This document shows positions 7,046 through 11,482 of a stretch of 11,482 nt of DNA, in pieces (within the stretch, counting starts at the first letter, position 1; every line of letters begins with the position of its first letter). Made by a program: the position numbers and the translations under genes. Origin of the DNA: Verrucomicrobiales bacterium (lineage in GTDB: Bacteria > Verrucomicrobiota > Verrucomicrobiia > Verrucomicrobiales > V1-33); NCBI GenBank assembly GCA_028293305.1, contig JAQGPD010000485.1, positions 1-11,482 of the forward strand. The letters run 5' to 3'. A model generated the notes under the pieces. The model had not been told where the DNA came from, did not search any database, and saw only the letters and a program-made list of their open reading frames with translations.

Positions 7046-8824
7046 ATGCTCCGTTATTGTCCTGATTTTTTCCGCCACGCGCGGAGGTCCACACGCGTCG
7101 TCCAGGTGGGCAAAGTCGCCATCGGCGGGGATAATCCCGTGCGCATTCAAAGCATGCTCACCAGCGATACCCGGGACACGGAGGCCTGCGTGAAGGAGGC
7201 CCTCGGGCTGGTGGAGGCCGGCTGCGAAATTGTCAGGGTCACCGCCCAAACCCGCGTCTATGCCGCGAATCTGGAACACATCAAAGCCGGGCTGCTGGCC
7301 GCCGGGTGCGACGTGCCGCTGGTCGCGGACATCCACTTCAAACCGGACGCCGCCATGGAGGCCGCGAAATGGGTGGAGAAAGTCCGCATCAATCCCGGCA
7401 ATTTTGTTGATAAGAAAAAGTTCGAGGTCCGCGAGTATTCGGATGACCAATACGCCGATGAATTGGACAGGATCCAGGAGGCCTTCATCCCCCTCGTCCA
7501 GCTTTGCAAGGAACGCGGCCGCGCCATGCGCATAGGCACCAACCACGGCAGCCTCAGCGACCGCATCATGAACCGTTATGGCGACACGCCGCGCGGCATG
7601 GTGGAGAGCGCCCTCGAGTTCGCCCGCATCGCGCGGTCGCTCGACTATCATAATTTTGTCTTCTCCATGAAGGCCTCGAATCCGAAGGTCATGATCGAGG
7701 CCTATCGGTTATTGGTCGGCGAGCTGGAGGCGCAGGGCAGTGACTGGAATTACCCCATCCACCTCGGCGTCACCGAAGCCGGCGACGGCGAGGACGGCCG
7801 CATCAAGAGCGCCATCGGCATCGGCTCGCTGCTCAGCGACGGCATTGGTGACACCATCCGTGTTTCCCTGACAGAAGATGCGGTTTACGAAATCCCCGTG
7901 GCCCGGGCCCTCGTGGGAAGTGTCACCGCCGGCGTCTCGCTGCCTGCTTTGCCGCTCGTTGGCTATCCGATTTCCTACGATCCCTTCACCTACAGCCGCC
8001 GCGCCTCCCAGCCATTGGAAGTGCAGGCCGTGCGGGTGGGCGGCACGGAAACGGTGCGCGTTTTCACCAGCGCGGAAAAATGGAACGCCGTCGCCCACAA
8101 GCTCAAACAACTCGGCGAATACCAGCCGGAAATCGTCATGGAATCCAGCGGCGTCCTGGAACTGAATCCGCTGGATGAGTCCGCCGTCGCCGCCGTCAAT
8201 GATCTCCCGGAGCCCCGGCTCGTCACCCTGCCGGAGGGCTGGCCGCACCCGATCATTGCCTCCTACCGGCTCATGGCCTCGCGCGTCCAGGCGCGCCATC
8301 CCATTCTGTTGAAGGACACCTGCACCCCTTCCACGGACGAGTCCAAGCCCTTCCTGGAAGCCCTGCTCCCCGCAGCGGTGAATATCGGATCCTTGTTATG
8401 CGACGGCATCGGCGACGCCGTCCTGATCCAGGGCGAGGCCGCTCCCAATGCCTCCCTGCGCCTGTCGTATAACATTTTGCAGGCCGCTGGCACGCGCATC
8501 TTCAAAACGGACTATGTCGCCTGCCCCAGCTGCGGCCGCACGCTTTTCAATCTGCAAAGCACCACCGGCAAAATCCGTGAAGCCACCGGCCATCTCAAAG
8601 GCGTGCGCATCGCCGTCATGGGCTGCATTGTCAATGGCCCCGGCGAAATGGCGGACGCGGATTTCGGTTATGTCGGAGGCGCTCCTGGCAAGATCAATCT
8701 CTACGTCGGCAAGACCGCCGTGGAATTCAACATCCCCGAAACCGAAGCCGTGCAACGCCTGACCGACCTCATCCGCGCCCACGGCAAATGGATCGACGCC
8801 CCCTGCGAAGCCGCCGCCATCTAA
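7046..8824 (+). CDS. ispG: 4-hydroxy-3-methylbut-2-enyl-diphosphate synthase (long form)
   Basis: IspG (GcpE) converts MEcPP to HMBPP, the next-to-last step of the MEP isoprenoid pathway, using a [4Fe-4S] cluster. The first 290 residues or so are the TIM barrel (GGDNPVRIQSMLTSDTRD near the start, then VADIHFKPDAAMEA). The C-terminal reductase-like domain has the cluster ligands Cys493 and Cys496 in CPSC, Cys527 in GCIVNGPGE, and Glu534. These spacings agree with E. coli IspG. At 592 residues it is the long form with an extra middle domain (about 300-470), as in plants, Chlamydia and Bacteroidetes; E. coli's is about 370. The ATG at 7046 gives an N-terminus (M-L-R-Y-C-P) like other long-form proteins. 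An in-frame GTG at 7031 would add five residues. Neither has a Shine-Dalgarno. It follows rseP, as in many genomes. Confidence 0.96.
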   Translation: MLRYCPDFFRHARRSTRVVQVGKVAIGGDNPVRIQSMLTSDTRDTEACVKEALGLVEAGCEIVRVTAQTRVYAANLEHIKAGLLAAGCDVPLVADIHFKPDAAMEAAKWVEKVRINPGNFVDKKKFEVREYSDDQYADELDRIQEAFIPLVQLCKERGRAMRIGTNHGSLSDRIMNRYGDTPRGMVESALEFARIARSLDYHNFVFSMKASNPKVMIEAYRLLVGELEAQGSDWNYPIHLGVTEAGDGEDGRIKSAIGIGSLLSDGIGDTIRVSLTEDAVYEIPVARALVGSVTAGVSLPALPLVGYPISYDPFTYSRRASQPLEVQAVRVGGTETVRVFTSAEKWNAVAHKLKQLGEYQPEIVMESSGVLELNPLDESAVAAVNDLPEPRLVTLPEGWPHPIIASYRLMASRVQARHPILLKDTCTPSTDESKPFLEALLPAAVNIGSLLCDGIGDAVLIQGEAAPNASLRLSYNILQAAGTRIFKTDYVACPSCGRTLFNLQSTTGKIREATGHLKGVRIAVMGCIVNGPGEMADADFGYVGGAPGKINLYVGKTAVEFNIPETEAVQRLTDLIRAHGKWIDAPCEAAAI

Positions 8825-8901
8825 CAACCGTAGCAAGGCCCGTCCCGGCCTTGTTTTCCATCCGCCTCGGCTTCACCAACCGCCTCGGCTTAGTTTGATA
8901 G
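8825..8901 (+). repeat. 77-bp direct repeat, copy 1
   Basis: The copy starts right after the ispG stop codon and matches 8911-8987 at 74 of 77 positions (differences at 8861, 8890 and 8892), with a period of 86 bases. It contains a GC-rich palindrome with a T-run (8834-8857), two copies of CCGCCTCGGCTT (8862-8873 and 8880-8891), and ends in GTTTGATAG. It has no coding potential that I can support. Confidence 0.9.
8834..8857 (+). terminator. ispG: Terminator-like hairpin after ispG (repeat copy 1)
   Basis: CAAGGCC (8834-8840) and GGCCTTG (8847-8853) make a perfect 7-bp stem with a 6-base loop CGTCCC, followed by TTTT (8854-8857). It is ten bases after the ispG stop and oriented to end the rseP-ispG transcript. 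It has no T-run on the minus strand, so it would not serve the converging adaptor gene. Confidence 0.65.
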
Positions 8902-8910
8902 TTGAGTAGC

Positions 8911-8987
8911 CAACCGTAGCAAGGCCCGTCCCGGCCTTGTTTTCCAACCGCCTCGGCTTCACCAACCGCCTCGGCCTTGTTTGATAG
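8911..8987 (+). repeat. 77-bp direct repeat, copy 2
   Basis: This is the second copy of the unit at 8825-8901, separated from it by nine bases (8902-8910), with the same palindrome, T-run and paired 12-base motif; the second 12-mer reads CCGCCTCGGCCT here. Beyond it, 8988-9086 shows no repeat copy, gene or clear site to me up to the adaptor stop codon. Confidence 0.9.
8920..8943 (+). terminator. Terminator-like hairpin (repeat copy 2)
   Basis: The same 7-bp CAAGGCC/GGCCTTG stem, CGTCCC loop and TTTT tail as at 8834-8857, carried by the second repeat copy. It could be a backup terminator for ispG, or simply part of a palindromic repeat element. Confidence 0.5.
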
Positions 8988-9086
8988 CAGAGCAGTTCAT
9001 GGCTGAAACTCGGAAGGCGAACCAGCGAGCCGGCGAGTCGGAAAATTCGTTAGTCAGAGAGTCAGCAAAACAGGCCCCAACCCGCC

Positions 9087-10376
9087 TCAACGACGCGGTT
9101 CAATTTTCACCCCTTCCTCCAAGGCGTCCGGCGGATGCAAAATCACGCTTTGGCCCGCCGTGAGACCGCTTTCGATCTCCGCAGCGATTCCGTTATTGTG
9201 CTTGATTTTCACCGCCGTCCGCCGCGCCGTTCCGCCCTCCGCCAGGAAGGTCATCCACTCGCCGCCGCGCCGGAAAAGCGCTCCCGTGGGGACCTGCAGG
9301 ACATTGTCGGAGTGCCACGTCACGATTCTCGCCTCGACGCGGTAGCGGTCGCCCACCAGCAGGCCGGCCGGCAAGGGTTCCGCGAAATCCACCCGCACCT
9401 TCACGCGCTGTTCCTCCACGCCGAGCGCGCTGATTTTGGTGAAGCCGCCGGGTTCCACCAGACTGACTTTTCCACGCAGCGGACCGCCGCCGCCCCATTG
9501 CTCGATGCTCACCTCCGCCCCCGGCTGCACGCCCACGGCATCGCTGGACAGCAATTCAATCTCCGCCTCCAGATCCGTCGGGTCGCCCACCTCCATGATC
9601 GGCATCCCCGGCGTCACCACCCGCGCGCTTTCCTCCATGACATTCAGAACAAAACCGTTCACGGGCGCGAGGATTTGATAGGGCGCCGACTGGTCAGGCA
9701 CGGTGGATTCCGACTGCATGAGCGCGGCCTTCGCCTGGGCGGATTCGAATTCCGCGACCTTCAGCGCGAAGCCCGCGGTGTTCACCTCCCGGTTTAAAAG
9801 ATCGACCTGATTTTGCGCGGCGTCCCATTCCCGCGTGGCGATGGCTCCCGTGCGCCGGAGCACTTTGGCTCGTTCGAATTCCTTGTCCGCCAGACTCAGG
9901 GCATCGCGGGCGCGGTCCAACTGCGTGCCGCGTTGCATGCGCACCGCCTCCGCCGCCTGGAGGCGCGCCTCCGCCTCCGCTTTGGCGCGGGGATTCAGGA
10001 AACTCGAAGGCTCGGGAACCAGGGCGGCTAGCACTGTTTTCCCAGCCTCGATGCGCGCTCCGGCGCGCCATTCCACCCGCTGCAGCATGCCGCCCACCGG
10101 TGCCGTGATCAGGTGACGGTGGCGGATTCGCGTCTTGCCCTCCTCCAAAACGCTGACTGTTAGCGGTCCGCTGGAAATGGTGGCCGTCTCCACTTCCAAA
10201 GGCCGCGGACGCAATCCAAAAACGATAAAGCCGGCCACCCCCGCGCCGATGATCCACGGCACCAAACGCCGCCAGGCTCGGGGTTGGTTCTGGCGATGGC
10301 TGCGTGATGCATTGGCCGGTGCCGGAGTGGATCCGGCGGGCTTCGCGGGGGGAGGGGAGGCAGGGGGAGGATTCAT
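9087..10376 (-). CDS. HlyD-family periplasmic adaptor (membrane fusion protein) of an ABC exporter
   Basis: This is a 429-residue adaptor that would link an inner-membrane transporter to an outer-membrane channel. A Pro/Ala-rich cytoplasmic tail (residues 1-33) is followed by one membrane anchor (about 38-55). Next comes the first half of a biotinyl/lipoyl-like domain (APVGGMLQRVEWRAGARIEAG), an Ala/Glu/Arg-rich alpha-helical hairpin (about 130-225) that should form the coiled coil, and the second lipoyl half (ILAPVNGFVLNVMEE). Beta-barrel and membrane-proximal domains finish the protein, which ends at the TGA at 9087-9089. The start at 10376 is chosen because it lies one base after the permease stop codon, which suggests translational coupling; an in-frame start at 10436 would overlap the permease. 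Exported substrate is unknown. The family also includes RND adaptors, but the FtsX-type permease next door points to an ABC system. Confidence 0.9.
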   Translation of the reverse strand: MNPPPASPPPAKPAGSTPAPANASRSHRQNQPRAWRRLVPWIIGAGVAGFIVFGLRPRPLEVETATISSGPLTVSVLEEGKTRIRHRHLITAPVGGMLQRVEWRAGARIEAGKTVLAALVPEPSSFLNPRAKAEAEARLQAAEAVRMQRGTQLDRARDALSLADKEFERAKVLRRTGAIATREWDAAQNQVDLLNREVNTAGFALKVAEFESAQAKAALMQSESTVPDQSAPYQILAPVNGFVLNVMEESARVVTPGMPIMEVGDPTDLEAEIELLSSDAVGVQPGAEVSIEQWGGGGPLRGKVSLVEPGGFTKISALGVEEQRVKVRVDFAEPLPAGLLVGDRYRVEARIVTWHSDNVLQVPTGALFRRGGEWMTFLAEGGTARRTAVKIKHNNGIAAEIESGLTAGQSVILHPPDALEEGVKIEPRR

Positions 10377-10377
10377 G

Positions 10378-11481
10378 TTATTCTCTGGCTTTGAGCACGC
10401 CCAACAGATCCAATTGTCTGATGCGCCGGGCGACAAGGGCGAAGGAAAGGGCGGAGGAAAGCGTGACCACCACGACCGCCATCACATAACTGTGAAGTGT
10501 CAGGACCAGGGGCAGGCGCACGGATTCCGTGCTGGCGGTTTTGAGGATCCCGGCCGCCAGCAGGCTGCCGATATACAAACCGACCGGGATGGCGACGAGG
10601 GTGAGCAGCGCGAGTTCGCCGATCATCACCGCGGCGACTTCGCGTTGAGTGAAGCCGATGACACGCAGCGTGGCCAGATCGCGGCTGCGCTCCGAAAGGG
10701 CGATGCGCGCGCTGTTGTAGACCACGCCGAAGGACACGATCACGGCAAAGGAAAAATAGATAGTGGTGATCATGCCTATCATCTCTCCGGTGCTCTTCCG
10801 GAAGCTGCCGCGCACCGCGTCCTTGATGCCCAGCGAGGCGATGAGCGGCGCTTTTTTCACGCCGTTCAGAAACTGCGGCCATTGCGCGCGGTCCACCGCC
10901 AGCTGCGCGCCACTGATGGTCGGGCCTTCGCGCATGAGCCGGCGCAGGGCGTCGATTTCCATGTAGGCGGCGATGCCGGCGAAATCGGTTATGGTGCCTT
11001 GGATCGTGGCTTCCAGCACCGGCCGCCGTCCTTCCTGGATTTCCAGGATAATGCGGTCGCCGGGCTTCGCGCCGAGGATTTCCGCCAGCTTGGCGGAGAT
11101 CAATAATCCGTCAGGAGGCAGCGCCACGGGGCGTTCTTTTTCGTCCAGCAGCCGGTTCAGCATGACATCGCGTGGCAGGCCGGTGACACCGAGCCGGCGG
11201 GAGTGATGACCGAACCGGAGCCGTGCCGGGACGGCGCGGAAGGGTTCGGCAGACATCACGCCGGGCAGGTTTTCCAAGCTGTGGATGGCGCGCGCGGAAC
11301 CCGGCTCCAGCAGACTCACGGTCACATCCTGACGTTGTGCGAGGTCCCATTGAAAGGTCAGGAGGTAATCGATCCCGTCCCGCATGGCTCCCGGCACGAT
11401 GGGGATGCCCGTGGCCAGGGCCAGCCCGAACGCCGTGAAAAAAGCCTGCCAGGGGCGTCGTTCCAAATTCCGCAAAGCCAT
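10378..11481 (-). CDS. FtsX-type ABC transporter permease, C-terminal half (5' truncated by window edge)
   Basis: There are 367 residues visible, ending at the TAA at 10378-10380. The part seen has one membrane helix at its start (after ALRNLERRPW), a periplasmic domain (about 40-235), then three membrane helices in the typical FtsX arrangement, with the conserved VVYNSARIALSERSRDLATLRVIGFT segment before the third helix, and the LDLLGVLKARE end. Related permeases have about 780-800 residues with two such halves, and the ALRNLERRP stretch is the usual opening of the second half. The ATG at 11481 is therefore probably internal, with the gene running off the right edge. The one-base gap to the adaptor gene marks an operon. 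The ATPase subunit is expected upstream, outside the window. It would use ATP hydrolysis by that partner to drive mechanical export through the adaptor. Confidence 0.88.
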   Translation of the reverse strand: MALRNLERRPWQAFFTAFGLALATGIPIVPGAMRDGIDYLLTFQWDLAQRQDVTVSLLEPGSARAIHSLENLPGVMSAEPFRAVPARLRFGHHSRRLGVTGLPRDVMLNRLLDEKERPVALPPDGLLISAKLAEILGAKPGDRIILEIQEGRRPVLEATIQGTITDFAGIAAYMEIDALRRLMREGPTISGAQLAVDRAQWPQFLNGVKKAPLIASLGIKDAVRGSFRKSTGEMIGMITTIYFSFAVIVSFGVVYNSARIALSERSRDLATLRVIGFTQREVAAVMIGELALLTLVAIPVGLYIGSLLAAGILKTASTESVRLPLVLTLHSYVMAVVVVTLSSALSFALVARRIRQLDLLGVLKARE

Positions 11482-11482
11482 A

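Noticed and set aside
6275..7651. A 458-codon minus-strand frame across the rseP-ispG junction
   Set aside because: It is antisense to two strongly recognised genes and has no family features.
8825..8987. A CRISPR array or a tRNA in the repeat region
   Set aside because: There are only two long copies with a nine-base separator and no variable spacers, and no cloverleaf can be drawn.
10135..11106. A 323-codon + strand frame opposite the adaptor and permease
   Set aside because: It is a shadow of two recognised genes, Asp/His/Gly/Arg-rich and without motifs.
11479..11481. The ATG at the right edge as the true permease start
   Set aside because: The sequence there matches the opening of the second half of two-half FtsX permeases, so the gene almost surely continues beyond the window.

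Overview
The window looks like a piece of a chromosome from a GC-rich (about 60% by eye) Gram-negative bacterium with an outer membrane. Verrucomicrobiota is the best guess. The evidence is the plant/Chlamydia-type long form of IspG, the near absence of Shine-Dalgarno sequences before start codons, an N-terminally anchored periplasmic adaptor, and overall similarity to Verrucomicrobiota/Planctomycetes-type proteins. This placement rests on recognising families from memory, not on a search.

Layout. Positions 2-1204 (+) hold the C-terminal 400 residues of a tryptophan-halogenase-like flavoprotein cut by the left edge. A secreted alpha/beta hydrolase (1337-2218, +) follows. A 278-base gap ends in a textbook hairpin-plus-T-run terminator lying only 14 bases before a SAM-dependent methyltransferase (2497-3531, +). 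That enzyme resembles plant coclaurine N-methyltransferase and cyclopropane-fatty-acid synthases. Convergent to it is a lipoprotein alpha/beta hydrolase (3560-5200, -). A 231-base divergent promoter region separates this from the housekeeping pair rseP (site-2 protease, 5432-6946, +) and ispG (MEP isoprenoid pathway, 7046-8824, +). Between ispG and the next, convergent genes is a 262-base spacer holding two near-identical 77-bp repeats, each with a terminator-like palindrome. The right end (-) carries an HlyD-type adaptor (9087-10376) and the second half of an FtsX-type ABC permease (10378 to the edge), separated by one base. Together these are part of an ABC export system whose ATPase presumably lies beyond the right edge.

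How they fit together. rseP and ispG are a common housekeeping neighbourhood (envelope protease plus isoprenoid synthesis; dxr, often found with them, is not here). The adaptor and permease form one export machine. The left-hand genes (flavoprotein, secreted esterase, small-molecule/lipid methyltransferase) could belong to lipid or secondary metabolism, but nothing in the window proves that they act together. I did not find a clearly new multi-gene system. The most unusual items are the terminator/alternative-hairpin leader before the methyltransferase, the CNMT-like methyltransferase itself, and the paired palindromic repeats after ispG.
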